Below are positions 1 through 6,683 of a stretch of DNA of 8,425 bases, one piece after another. A model generated the notes under the pieces. The model had not been told where the DNA came from, made no database searches, and worked only from the letters and a program-made list of their open reading frames with translations. The stretch is from an uncultured Prevotella sp. (GTDB taxonomy: Bacteria > Bacteroidota > Bacteroidia > Bacteroidales > Bacteroidaceae), in contig CAJPTO010000136.1 in NCBI GenBank assembly GCA_905373605.1, positions 1 to 8,425 of the forward strand, in the 5' to 3' direction. Every line of letters starts with the position of its first letter. Positions within the stretch are counted from its first letter, which is position 1. The position numbers were made by a program, and so were the translations under genes.

Positions 1-124
1 GAAAGTCGTGGGTGCATCACAAGCAAACAAACATTCCTCACGCGGAGGGAAAGGATAACGCGGAGGCCAAGTTTAGATGAGGGCGGGATAGAGAGCTGTG
101 TTCCGAGAACGCGGAGGACTTGTT

Positions 125-143
125 TTATAGTCAAAAGGAATTG
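125..143 (-). repeat. 19-nt TTGACTATAA motif, copy A
   Basis: On the minus strand this reads CAATTCCTTTTGACTATAA. It is one of four related copies and forms an inverted pair with copy B at 334-352. Flanking bases are also shared with copy B, so the repeat unit is longer than 19 nt. Confidence 0.7.
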
Positions 144-333
144 GTTTTGGAATACACTTACACATCTTGATGCATCATTAGACTCATGCAGAGGCGCAGA
201 GGACACGGAGATTAGCCCCGTCACTGCTTAAAGTACAAGATGCTACGCTCGTTTAAAGAAAGAACTCTGCGTACTCTGCGCCTCTGCGTGAGAATTAAAC
301 CCCAAACGTAGGTTAGCATGTAATTTCTAAAAC

Positions 334-352
334 CATTTCTTCTTGACTATAA
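334..352 (+). repeat. 19-nt TTGACTATAA motif, copy B
   Basis: The sequence is CATTTCTTCTTGACTATAA. It is preceded by TTTCTAAAAC, matching the flank of copy A in inverted orientation, and followed by AAC as in copy A. Confidence 0.7.
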
Positions 353-532
353 AACCGCTTTGCGTTTCTTGCATTACCCAAAACAACAAGCTACGTTCCC
401 TCGAAGCGCAGCATTCTCCGTTGTTTCTCTAAACCTGCTGAAGCCTCCGCGCTCTCCTTTCCCTCCGCGTGAGAATTTATTGACACCATAGCATGCACAT
501 GCAGCATTTCTCTAAGAGCAGTTTTCCATAAG

Positions 533-551
533 CAATTTTGTTTGACTATAA
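533..551 (+). repeat. 19-nt TTGACTATAA motif, copy C
   Basis: The sequence is CAATTTTGTTTGACTATAA, differing from copy B at three positions. It lies outside the 37-473 palindrome, which shows the motif recurs independently of it. Confidence 0.65.
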
Positions 552-837
552 CTGCGCATGTCCATAAGCATGTAGACCCATACTGGCTTTGCATTGGCTT
601 CGCATTCGATGCATCTCTTCAGCAACTTCGGTGTATGATATTCAATGAAAATTTTCGTGCGCGGCAGTGTGTTTTGTCGGGCGACATCTCTCAACAAGTA
701 AAAATTTCGGCACAAATTTTAACATTATGGCTGCCCTCGCGCGCCACGATTTGCCCATCGGCCGCAAATAATCCATTCTCGCATGGGGTTGTTGCAGGGA
801 AGTAAGGTGATAGTAGCGACAACGAGCATGCAATTTT

Positions 838-883
838 GCCGCTTTTAGCCCGCGTTTTGGCCTAAACACGGGCTAAAAGCGGC
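838..883. repeat. Strong hairpin: 15-bp perfect inverted repeat
   Basis: GCCGCTTTTAGCCCG (838-852) pairs exactly with CGGGCTAAAAGCGGC (869-883). The pairing resumes as GTTT (854-857) with AAAC (864-867) after one C/A mismatch, leaving a six-base loop TGGCCT. The right arm doubles as the start of the first 44-bp tandem repeat unit. There is no clean T-tract on either side and no gene ends here, so a terminator role is doubtful. Confidence 0.8.
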
Positions 884-980
884 ATTTAACTGTGCTTTTT
901 GCATGAAAAAGCCATGCTAAATGCGGCACTTTGCATTGCTTTTTCATGCAAAAAACAGGGCTAAATGCATCAAATAGCAG
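869..980. repeat. 44-bp tandem repeat (two full copies and a partial third)
   Basis: Unit 1 is 869-912, unit 2 is 913-956 and a partial unit 3 starts at 957 and fades near 980. Each begins with a GCTAAAnGC core (at 872-880, 916-924 and 960-968), and the full units carry a T5 / A5-6 segment that can fold back: in unit 1 GCTTTTT (894-900) pairs with AAAAAGC (906-912) around a GCATG loop. In unit 2 the same segment reads GCTTTTT CATGC AAAAAAC. The 44-bp register holds without gaps across both full copies. Confidence 0.75.
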
Positions 981-1344
981 GGTAATGAACTAGAAAAAAG
1001 TTGTTTCAGACGGCAAAGGAACGTTGAAGGTCATGAAACACGCAGAAAAGTTGGCAAAAATACAAGACATAAAACACACATCGGCAACAATCTAGTGAAG
1101 CTAAACGATGCAAAACGCACCATTCATGCTCGTTTTTTTGCCCAAACTTCATTTGAGAAACAAGGAAAAGTTTGTGTTTTGCCGGTTTTAAAGCCCTAAA
1201 GAATGCTAGATTTGCGCGTTGGGAAACGTCGTTTTGTCAACGAAAGAGAACAAATTCATGACATCGATGAAATGGGGTTGGAATGCCAGATGTGCATGCT
1301 TCGCAAACAACACATACGCCTTTTCTTCCACCCGACGATTTCCC

Positions 1345-1369
1345 AACACCACGTTTGGAGCGTAGTGTT
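1345..1369. repeat. Small hairpin in intergenic DNA
   Basis: AACACCACG (1345-1353) faces CGTAGTGTT (1361-1369) around a seven-base loop, with one C/A mismatch (a G.U pair if transcribed from the minus strand). It lies within the inverted pair 1218-1231 / 1333-1347, partly overlapping its right arm. No function can be assigned. Confidence 0.4.
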
Positions 1370-1392
1370 TCATAACAGCTATTCTCCAAAAA

Positions 1393-1411
1393 CATTTTTG
1401 TTTGGTTATAA
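1393..1411 (+). repeat. 19-nt TTGACTATAA motif, copy D (diverged)
   Basis: The sequence is CATTTTTGTTTGGTTATAA, differing from copy C at three positions, and TTTTTGTTTG before the variable bases is well kept. It ends 35 bp upstream of the promoter of the cardiolipin synthase gene. Confidence 0.5.
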
Positions 1412-1446
1412 ATCGTTACAAATATCAGCATTTGTGCAGCGAATGC

Positions 1447-1477
1447 TTTGCAATTAAAAAAACTATGTGTATTTTTG
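1447..1477 (+). promoter_or_regulatory. Bacteroidetes-type promoter upstream of cardiolipin synthase
   Basis: TTTG at 1447-1450, a 19-bp spacer and TATTTTTG at 1470-1477 match the Bacteroidetes -33/-7 pattern (TTTG, about 19 bp, TAnnTTTG) at every defined position. Transcription would start near 1483, giving a 5' leader of roughly 230 nt before the ATG at 1712. The leader contains a small in-frame reading frame (1502-1603) after an AGGAAAGGA stretch. No better promoter is visible closer to the gene. Confidence 0.65.
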
Positions 1478-1711
1478 TGCTTACAGAAGGAAAGGATAGC
1501 GATGCAACACTGCGTGAAAGCCAAACGCACACTTTGCAAAATAACGGCAAGAACAAGAAGTTACGGTAACAAAGCCACGCACGAAAAGGCTCATCACGCG
1601 TAGAAATCCAGCTTCTTCCACCCTCCAGCCGTGGCCAAACCCACACAGGAGAGGCAATCCGTCAACCCCAAAAGACAACGCACAACAGCAAAACGAGCAA
1701 CAAACGCGCAC

Positions 1712-3136
1712 ATGCAATATTTCCACAGCATCATAATAGCAGTCTACATCATCGTCACCATAGCTGTGATGGTGCGCGTCTTGATGGACCATAGGCAGCC
1801 TGCCAAAACAATGGCATGGTTGCTTGTGCTTACTTTCGTGCCAGTGGTCGGCATTGTTTTCTACTTCTTCTTCGGCCAAAACACCCGAAAAGAACGCCTC
1901 ATCAGCCAAAGAAGCATGGACAGGCTCACTAAACAAAGCATGCTTGAATATGCCGGGCAGGGTGAATTGCAGTTGCCCGAGGCCCACAAAGAGCTCATCA
2001 ACCTCTTCACCAACCTCAGCCTTGCCTTGCCTTACAAAGACAATGAGGTGGAGATATTCACAACGGGGCACAATTTCTTCCTTGACTTGCTGGCCGAAAT
2101 AGGGCAAGCGCGCCACCACATTCATTTCGGAACCTACATCATTGAAGACGATGCGCTGGGAAGACTCGTTGCCGACGCACTCATCGACAAGGCAAGACAA
2201 GGCGTTGAGGTGCGACTGATATACGATGATGTGGGGTGTTGGAACGTTCGAAGCGCATTTTTCGACCGCATGGTGAGCGGCGGCGTACAAGTTCAGTCGT
2301 TCATGCCCGTGCGTTTTCCCATGTTCACCAGCAAGATGAACTACCGCAACCACCGCAAGCTCTGTGTCATTGACGGCCGAACGGGCTACATTGGCGGAAT
2401 GAACGTGGCCCTGCGGTATGTTAAGGGCACGCGAAAACAAGAGTGGCGCGACACACACCTGCGCCTTAGAGGCGGTGCGGTGTATGGCATTCAGCGCGCT
2501 TTCCTGGTGGATTGGTACTTCATGGCGCGAACGCTCATCACAGACAAGGCCTATTATCCTGTGCTTTCGCCCCACATCCGCAACAATTGCATCGCGCAAG
2601 TGGTGACGTGCAGCCCCATTTCGCCGTGGCCCGACATCATGCAAGGCTACATGCGCATACTGCTCGAAGCAAAGAGATACGTGTATATGGAGTCGCCTTA
2701 CTTCCTTCCCACCGAGCCAATACTCTTCGCCATGCGCACGGCAAGCCTTGCAGGAGTGGACATTAGGCTGATGCTCCCTGCGCGAAGCGACTCGAAAATC
2801 ATCGAATGGGCTGGCCGCTCGTATGTTCAGGCAGCTTTGGAGGCCGGTGTGAGAATTTGTTTTTATTGTGCAGGCTTCAACCACAGCAAGCTTTTGGTGT
2901 GCGACGACAGCCTTTGCACCTGTGGGTCCACCAACGTAGACTTCCGAAGCTTCGAAAACAACTTCGAGGCCAACGTGTTTTTCTACGACAGCGAAATGGC
3001 ATTGAGGATGAAAGCGGTGTTCTTGGCCGACGAGGCCGAATGCATTGTTCTAGACAGTCCCGACATATTCGCTCACCGTCCATTCTTTGCACGCCTTTGG
3101 GAGTCGCTCATCCGCTTGCTTTCGCCTTTGCTTTAA
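1712..3136 (+). CDS. cls: Cardiolipin synthase (phospholipase D family)
   Basis: A 474-residue membrane enzyme of the bacterial cardiolipin synthase family, which joins two phosphatidylglycerol molecules to make cardiolipin and glycerol at the inner membrane. Two hydrophobic helices (residues 6-23 and 35-54) are followed by FFFGQNTRKER, a familiar post-helix sequence, then two phospholipase D domains. The HKD motifs are complete: HRKLCVID (H214, K216, D221) and HSKLLVCD (H391, K393, D398), each followed by the usual GG-N or GSTNVDFRS segment. Length fits the family. I chose the ATG at 1712; a GTG at 1631 in the same frame would add 27 basic, low-complexity residues and is less likely. There is no Shine-Dalgarno site, as is normal in Bacteroidota. 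It converges on the SprT-like gene and has its own promoter. Function is firm by family; the exact substrate is inferred. Confidence 0.93.
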   Translation: MQYFHSIIIAVYIIVTIAVMVRVLMDHRQPAKTMAWLLVLTFVPVVGIVFYFFFGQNTRKERLISQRSMDRLTKQSMLEYAGQGELQLPEAHKELINLFTNLSLALPYKDNEVEIFTTGHNFFLDLLAEIGQARHHIHFGTYIIEDDALGRLVADALIDKARQGVEVRLIYDDVGCWNVRSAFFDRMVSGGVQVQSFMPVRFPMFTSKMNYRNHRKLCVIDGRTGYIGGMNVALRYVKGTRKQEWRDTHLRLRGGAVYGIQRAFLVDWYFMARTLITDKAYYPVLSPHIRNNCIAQVVTCSPISPWPDIMQGYMRILLEAKRYVYMESPYFLPTEPILFAMRTASLAGVDIRLMLPARSDSKIIEWAGRSYVQAALEAGVRICFYCAGFNHSKLLVCDDSLCTCGSTNVDFRSFENNFEANVFFYDSEMALRMKAVFLADEAECIVLDSPDIFAHRPFFARLWESLIRLLSPLL

Positions 3137-3235
3137 GGGCTACATGTAACGGGTTAGCTGTTGCCCTGTGCTTATCATGCTTGTTTGCGCGCCGTTAGCG
3201 TTGCTATTCGTCTTCTCATCAAGAGGGCGTTTCAG

Positions 3236-3272
3236 CTTAAGGTTTGTTATAAAAACAGCCTTAAGTCTTTTC
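3236..3272 (+). terminator. Possible terminator after cardiolipin synthase
   Basis: CTTAAGG (3236-3242) pairs with CCTTAAG (3259-3265) around a 16-base AT-rich loop, and TCTTTTC follows on the plus strand. The right arm overlaps the stop codon of the convergent SprT-like gene (3261-3263). The stem is short and AT-rich, so this is a weak candidate; it sits where the two convergent transcripts would meet. Confidence 0.35.
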
Positions 3273-3923
3273 AAACGGAGGCATCTTTTCCACCATTTCG
3301 TTGAAAAAATCGGGGTTCACATACACGCCACGAAGTGTTCGCACCTGCCGATAACCGTTGAAATAGGGGTCGTTTGTGATGTGCCAACTGTAGCTTTCCA
3401 CTTCCTTTACGCTTCCAAGTTGCTTGTTGATTACGCTCCAATAACGCGGCATAACAACAGATAGCATCTTTTTTCCCGAAGTAAGGTGCAGGGCAAGCAC
3501 CAAGAAATAAGCTCCATTGCCCTCATCTTGCGCCCGTTTCAGGTCGCGTGTGCTTTCCGAGACCTTCATTTCCCAGCCGTATTGGCTGTTAAGTCCGTTC
3601 ATTATTCTCCGGAAAACCTCGCCATGTGGGCCTGTATCATGAATGTTGTTGTAGGCAATATAATAATGAATCATCTCGTGCAGGAACACGTTTTTATACC
3701 CCCACTCATCTTGTTCGTAAAGCACGCTCATGTTAATGGAGTGCCCGTAGGTAATGGTTTTGCCCAAATGGGTGCGCTTCTTAAACCCCATAGAGCCCAG
3801 ACGCGTGCGCGAATGTGTGATGCCAAGGCGCGGCAACGGCAGCTTTCCCCCGAAATAGTCGCGGTTAAACTGGCCGAACCATGCCTTTAGATGTTCGAAT
3901 GTCAATTCAAAGTGGTTTTCCAT
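3261..3923 (-). CDS. SprT-like zinc metalloprotease-fold protein
   Basis: A 220-residue protein with the SprT-like domain, a zincin fold known from bacterial SprT and from eukaryotic SPRTN, which cleaves DNA-protein crosslinks. HEMIH (H82, E83, H86) gives two zinc ligands and the catalytic Glu; GPHGEVFRRIM supplies the third ligand at H100. Residues 24-60 carry the conserved FGGKLPLPRLGI and LGS.GF.KRT segments. The C-terminal part, where many relatives carry a CxxC zinc ribbon, keeps a beta-strand pattern but has no cysteine. I chose the ATG at 3923 because the longer frame to 4061 would overlap the upstream gene by 70 bp and adds no conserved sequence. It lies 68 bp after the metallophosphoesterase on the same strand, so co-transcription is likely. 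There is no signal peptide, so it is presumably cytoplasmic. The substrate is unknown. Confidence 0.82.
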   Translation of the reverse strand: MENHFELTFEHLKAWFGQFNRDYFGGKLPLPRLGITHSRTRLGSMGFKKRTHLGKTITYGHSINMSVLYEQDEWGYKNVFLHEMIHYYIAYNNIHDTGPHGEVFRRIMNGLNSQYGWEMKVSESTRDLKRAQDEGNGAYFLVLALHLTSGKKMLSVVMPRYWSVINKQLGSVKEVESYSWHITNDPYFNGYRQVRTLRGVYVNPDFFNEMVEKMPPFEKT

Positions 3924-3991
3924 CTGTCGTTGATTTCTTGTCAGCCGCGGTTTTGCGATAGTGAATTCATCCCCCACTCCACCAAGTGCAA

Positions 3992-5086
3992 TCAGAAACT
4001 CTGCGTTATCGTGGCCACAAGGTATTCGCTTCGCGTGCCAATTCTGAACTTCCCGCCCCAAATGCCAATGCCGCTGGTAACAAAATAGCGTGTGCTGCCC
4101 TTGGTTAGTGGGCCATATGCGTCTTCGTATATGGCATCTTCAATCCACGATATGGGCCACACCTGGCCATAATGCGTGTGTCCGCTAAGCTGAAAGTCAA
4201 CGCCTGCACGCTGTGCTTCTTCCAAGACGTAGGGCTGATGATCCAGCACGATGGTGTATTTCGATGCGTCTGCCCGTCCCATCAGCGTCTTAAGCGAAGC
4301 CCTTCGCCCGTTTGTGCGGTCGTCGCGCCCCACGATGTTGAGGTCCATCACCTGCACCACGCTGTCGCGAAGCAAGTTAATCTTGGCGTCGCGATAAAAT
4401 TGTTCCGCATTTGTTTCTCCGCTATAATATTCGTGGTTACCCAAACAAGCATAGACAGGGGCTTTCAAGCGGCGGAACTCTTCGGCCACATTCTCCTCCA
4501 ACAATGGGCGAACGCTGATGTCGATGATGTCGCCAGCGATGAGAATCAGGTCGGGACGCTCGGCATTTATCAGGTCAACCCACCGCGAGAACTCGGCTCT
4601 ACGGTTGTGATAGCCCAGGTGCAGGTCGCTTATCATCACCACCTTAAGCGGCTTGTCGAGGTGTTTGCTGGTGCTTAGGTGCAGTTCTTGCCTCACCTTA
4701 TGGTTGTAATGGATGTTGCCATACACAAACAAGACCAGCAAGATGCCGACGACAGTGAGCGTACCTAGCAAGCTATTATAAAGGAACGACTTGGGAACGA
4801 GATGCACCAGCCTGCCAAAATCTAGCACAAGAAAGAGCATCACAGCATAGAGCAACACGAAGACAGACGACGTTCCGAACTCGTAAACGCCGGTTGCAAG
4901 CGGCATTGGCATCTTGTCTAGCCCTGCTCCGAAGCCCACAATCAGTGAGATGAAACCCAAAGAAAGCAAGGCCAGCAAGGCTATTTTGAGCCAATTGTTA
5001 AGCGGAACAATGTTCCATATGTGCCAAAAAACATATATATGCCCAACCAAGGGTATGAGCATGAACAATAACATACCTAATTTCAT
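3992..5086 (-). CDS. Membrane-anchored metallophosphoesterase
   Basis: A 364-residue calcineurin-like phosphoesterase fused to four N-terminal membrane helices (about residues 3-22, 33-54, 73-91 and 104-123). The catalytic domain starts near residue 147 and shows the whole metal-binding set: DLHLG (D154, H156), GDIID (D186, D189), GNHEYY (N217, H218), HQP (H283) and SGHTHYGQ (H303, H305). Membrane-anchored proteins of this type belong to the YkuE/YaeI-like group; some relatives act on lipid-linked phosphoesters, but the substrate here cannot be read from sequence. The helix count leaves catalytic domain and N-terminus on the same side, presumably cytoplasmic. The ATG at 5086 gives a clean first helix. 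On the minus strand an ATATTTTG at 5108-5101 is one base out of register from a -7 box, so its promoter is uncertain. It is first in a probable unit with the SprT-like gene. Confidence 0.88.
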   Translation of the reverse strand: MKLGMLLFMLIPLVGHIYVFWHIWNIVPLNNWLKIALLALLSLGFISLIVGFGAGLDKMPMPLATGVYEFGTSSVFVLLYAVMLFLVLDFGRLVHLVPKSFLYNSLLGTLTVVGILLVLFVYGNIHYNHKVRQELHLSTSKHLDKPLKVVMISDLHLGYHNRRAEFSRWVDLINAERPDLILIAGDIIDISVRPLLEENVAEEFRRLKAPVYACLGNHEYYSGETNAEQFYRDAKINLLRDSVVQVMDLNIVGRDDRTNGRRASLKTLMGRADASKYTIVLDHQPYVLEEAQRAGVDFQLSGHTHYGQVWPISWIEDAIYEDAYGPLTKGSTRYFVTSGIGIWGGKFRIGTRSEYLVATITQSF

Positions 5087-5163
5087 GGCGCGAAGTTAAT
5101 CAAAATATGGCACATTAAGGGTTTATATGGGTTATTTTTATAGGTTTATTCGAAAAAAATGAG

Positions 5164-5171
5164 TAGCTTTG
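5164..5171 (+). promoter_or_regulatory. Bacteroidetes -7 box for the secreted protein gene
   Basis: TAGCTTTG matches TAnnTTTG exactly. The -33 element is weak; the nearest candidate, TTTATT at 5145-5150, is badly spaced. A start of transcription near 5177 leaves about 50 nt of leader before the ATG at 5226. The box also settles the start codon: the in-frame TTG at 5169 lies inside the box and would not be on the transcript. Confidence 0.6.
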
Positions 5172-5186
5172 CACATCATTAAACAC

Positions 5187-5208
5187 GGCGAAACGCGTTT
5201 CATTCGCC
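5187..5208 (+). promoter_or_regulatory. Hairpin in the 5' leader of the secreted protein gene
   Basis: GGCGAA (5187-5192) pairs with TTCGCC (5203-5208) around ten bases; the interior AAACGCGTTT (5191-5200) is itself a palindrome. It falls between the inferred transcription start and the ATG at 5226, about 17 nt before the start codon. A role in mRNA stability or as a protein-binding site is inference only. Confidence 0.4.
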
Positions 5209-5225
5209 ATAACATTATTTTATAT

Positions 5226-6683
5226 ATGAAAAAAATTTTTACTACACTACTTATTATAGCCCTTGGCACGATTACAACGTTTGCCAAAAGCTATACGGGT
5301 AAACTGGTCGTAACTGTTAATGGAGAAATCCTCAGCGACAAAACAGCATCCATCGACGTAGACCAACAAGGCGATGGAACTTACAATCTCTCCTTAAAAG
5401 ACTTTTCCATCAATGTAGGTGGCCAAGAAATCAATGTTGGCACCATCATCATTCCCGCTTCGCCCTACAATGTGGGCGATGTTCGCCTGCTTCAAGCCGA
5501 CAGGGAAGTGCCAATAAACAATCTTGGCGATGTGCCCATCAACCTTCTTGCACAAGAAACGGCCGACAAGTTGCACGCAAACATCAACATTAACTTCGCT
5601 GGCATGACCATAAACGTGGTGTTTGGCGAAGGTTTCCAAGTTCCTAATGGCGATTTCGAAACATTTGGCGGAAAAAACAACGAGCCTAACAGATGGCACT
5701 CTTTCCAAAGCGTGGTTACAGCAGGTGGATTTACGAACATGGCAAAAGGACAGCAGACAAAAGAATCTAGTGATGTTCGTCCTGGCTCAACGGGAAAAAA
5801 GAGTTTGTTGGTCTATTCTCGAACAATAATTTTTGTTACAGCAAACGGAACAGTTACTACGGGTAGGCTTAGAGCAGGTTCTACAACAGCTTCAGACACC
5901 AAAAACAACTCGTTCCTCGACCTTTCCAATAAAGACAAGGACGTTAACGGCGACCCATACTACACCGAATTGAATGCCCGCCCCGACAGCATTGCGCTTT
6001 GGGTGAAGTTCAAACAAGGCACGCCTTCGGCTAAAGCTCCCTACGCAACGGCTAAAGCTGTGATTACAGACGGCACATATTACCAATTACCAGAAGACAA
6101 AGCCTACAACAACAAGATGGCCGAGGCCATCAATAACGAGATTGCTGACACCAAAGGCGAATGGAAACGTCTCTCCATTCCTTTCAACTACGTTAACAAC
6201 AACATTAATCCCAAGGCCATTCTCGTTACGCTTTCCACCAATGCTGTGCCTGGCGGAGGTAGCGGAAGCGATGAATTGTACGTAGACGACCTCGAACTGG
6301 TGTACAGCTTCGGCGTTGAAAGCATCGACATTAAAGGAAAAGCCGTTGCCAACTTTAACGAAGACAAAACCGATTACGCCTTTGAAACAAGCAACATCAC
6401 TGCCGACGACATCACGGTGAAGACTAAAGGACAAGGCGTGTTGGTAGCTAAAAAAATCGAAACGGGCAAGGCTAGCATCTTAGTTGCCAGCAACGACCTC
6501 AGCAAATATCGCCTTTACAACATCAACACCACCACGGGCATATCCAACTTGCCCACTGTTGATGCCAACAAGCAAGTGGAAATTTACACCCTCGACGGCG
6601 TTCGCGTGAACAACACCAACCGAAAAGGCGTGTACATCATCAAAGATGCGCAAGGCAAAACACGCAAGGTGGTGAAGAAATAA
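5226..6683 (+). CDS. Secreted calycin-like / PCMD-like protein with type IX-like tail
   Basis: A 485-residue exported protein. Residues 1-20 form a signal peptide (MKK, hydrophobic core, cleavage after TFA). Residues 22-135 fit the calycin-like lipocalin-type domain common in Bacteroidales: GKL.VTVNG start, DGTYNLSLKDF, and NVGTIIIP before an acidic linker. From PNGDFETF (139-146) to DELYVDDLELVYSFG (349-363) the pattern is that of a beta jelly roll like the PCMD (putative carbohydrate metabolism) family, including W157 and the final VDD strand. The last 36 residues (VEIYTLDGVRV ... GVYIIKDAQGK ... KVVKK) resemble a type IX secretion sorting tail, suggesting delivery to the surface. Domain family names come from pattern recognition and were not searched. 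I know of no defined activity; glycan binding is a guess. ATG chosen because it alone gives a signal peptide and sits below the promoter. Confidence 0.85.
   Translation: MKKIFTTLLIIALGTITTFAKSYTGKLVVTVNGEILSDKTASIDVDQQGDGTYNLSLKDFSINVGGQEINVGTIIIPASPYNVGDVRLLQADREVPINNLGDVPINLLAQETADKLHANININFAGMTINVVFGEGFQVPNGDFETFGGKNNEPNRWHSFQSVVTAGGFTNMAKGQQTKESSDVRPGSTGKKSLLVYSRTIIFVTANGTVTTGRLRAGSTTASDTKNNSFLDLSNKDKDVNGDPYYTELNARPDSIALWVKFKQGTPSAKAPYATAKAVITDGTYYQLPEDKAYNNKMAEAINNEIADTKGEWKRLSIPFNYVNNNINPKAILVTLSTNAVPGGGSGSDELYVDDLELVYSFGVESIDIKGKAVANFNEDKTDYAFETSNITADDITVKTKGQGVLVAKKIETGKASILVASNDLSKYRLYNINTTTGISNLPTVDANKQVEIYTLDGVRVNNTNRKGVYIIKDAQGKTRKVVKK

Larger units (their letters stand above)
37..473. 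repeat. Nested imperfect palindrome (about 437 bp)
   Basis: Three pairs of inverted repeats sit roughly around one centre. The outer pair is CTCACGCGGAGGGAAAGGA (37-55) with its exact 19-nt complement at 455-473, continued inward by CGCGGAGGC (59-67) with GCCTCCGCG (443-451) after three unpaired bases on each side. The middle pair is the 19-nt TTGACTATAA motif at 125-143 (minus) and 334-352 (plus), which keeps similarity about 14 bp further inward (for example GGTTTT.GAA against TTTCTAAAACC). The inner pair is GCAGAGGCGCAGAG (188-201) with CTCTGCGCCTCTGC (274-287), a perfect 14 bp. The centres lie near 238-255. The pairing is seen directly; the origin (MITE-like element or inverted duplication of a dispersed repeat) is not known. 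Confidence 0.85.
1..1446. other. Gene-poor, repeat-rich intergenic region
   Basis: No open frame here has a recognisable domain, a plausible start context or protein-like composition; the short frames of 60 to 100 codons overlap each other on both strands. What the region does hold is repeats: the nested palindrome at 37-473, four copies of a 19-nt motif (125-143 minus, 334-352, 533-551, 1393-1411), the hairpin and 44-bp tandem repeat at 838-980, an inverted pair GTTGGGAAACGTCG (1218-1231) with CGACGATTTCCCAAC (1333-1347), and a small hairpin at 1345-1369. I see nothing distinctive in 560-830 or 985-1215. I infer an accumulation zone for interspersed repeats; a small RNA cannot be excluded. 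Confidence 0.75.

Noticed and set aside
37..473. Complete insertion sequence
   Set aside because: There are inverted repeats but no transposase frame or recognisable remnant, so only a repeat or MITE-like label is supportable.
391..869. Several short overlapping reading frames on both strands
   Set aside because: They overlap one another, run through repeats, and show no domain, signal peptide or start context.
1631..1711. GTG start adding 27 residues to cardiolipin synthase
   Set aside because: The extra stretch is basic, low in complexity and ahead of the usual first helix; the ATG at 1712 gives the normal family length of about 475 residues.
1481..2884. 467-codon open frame on the minus strand
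   Set aside because: It lies entirely opposite the cardiolipin synthase gene, whose HKD motifs and helices are unmistakable. Its own translation is rich in His and Cys with no recognisable domain, as expected of an antisense shadow.
3924..4061. Upstream ATG (4061) for the SprT-like gene
   Set aside because: It would overlap the metallophosphoesterase by 70 bp and the first 46 residues show no conserved sequence; the ATG at 3923 starts directly before the domain.
4172..4678. 168-codon plus-strand frame
   Set aside because: It is the reverse of the metallophosphoesterase catalytic region, which carries all its metal-binding motifs on the minus strand.
5169..5225. TTG start adding 19 residues to the secreted protein
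   Set aside because: The TTG lies inside the -7 box TAGCTTTG, so it would not be in the transcript, and the extension would bury the signal peptide.
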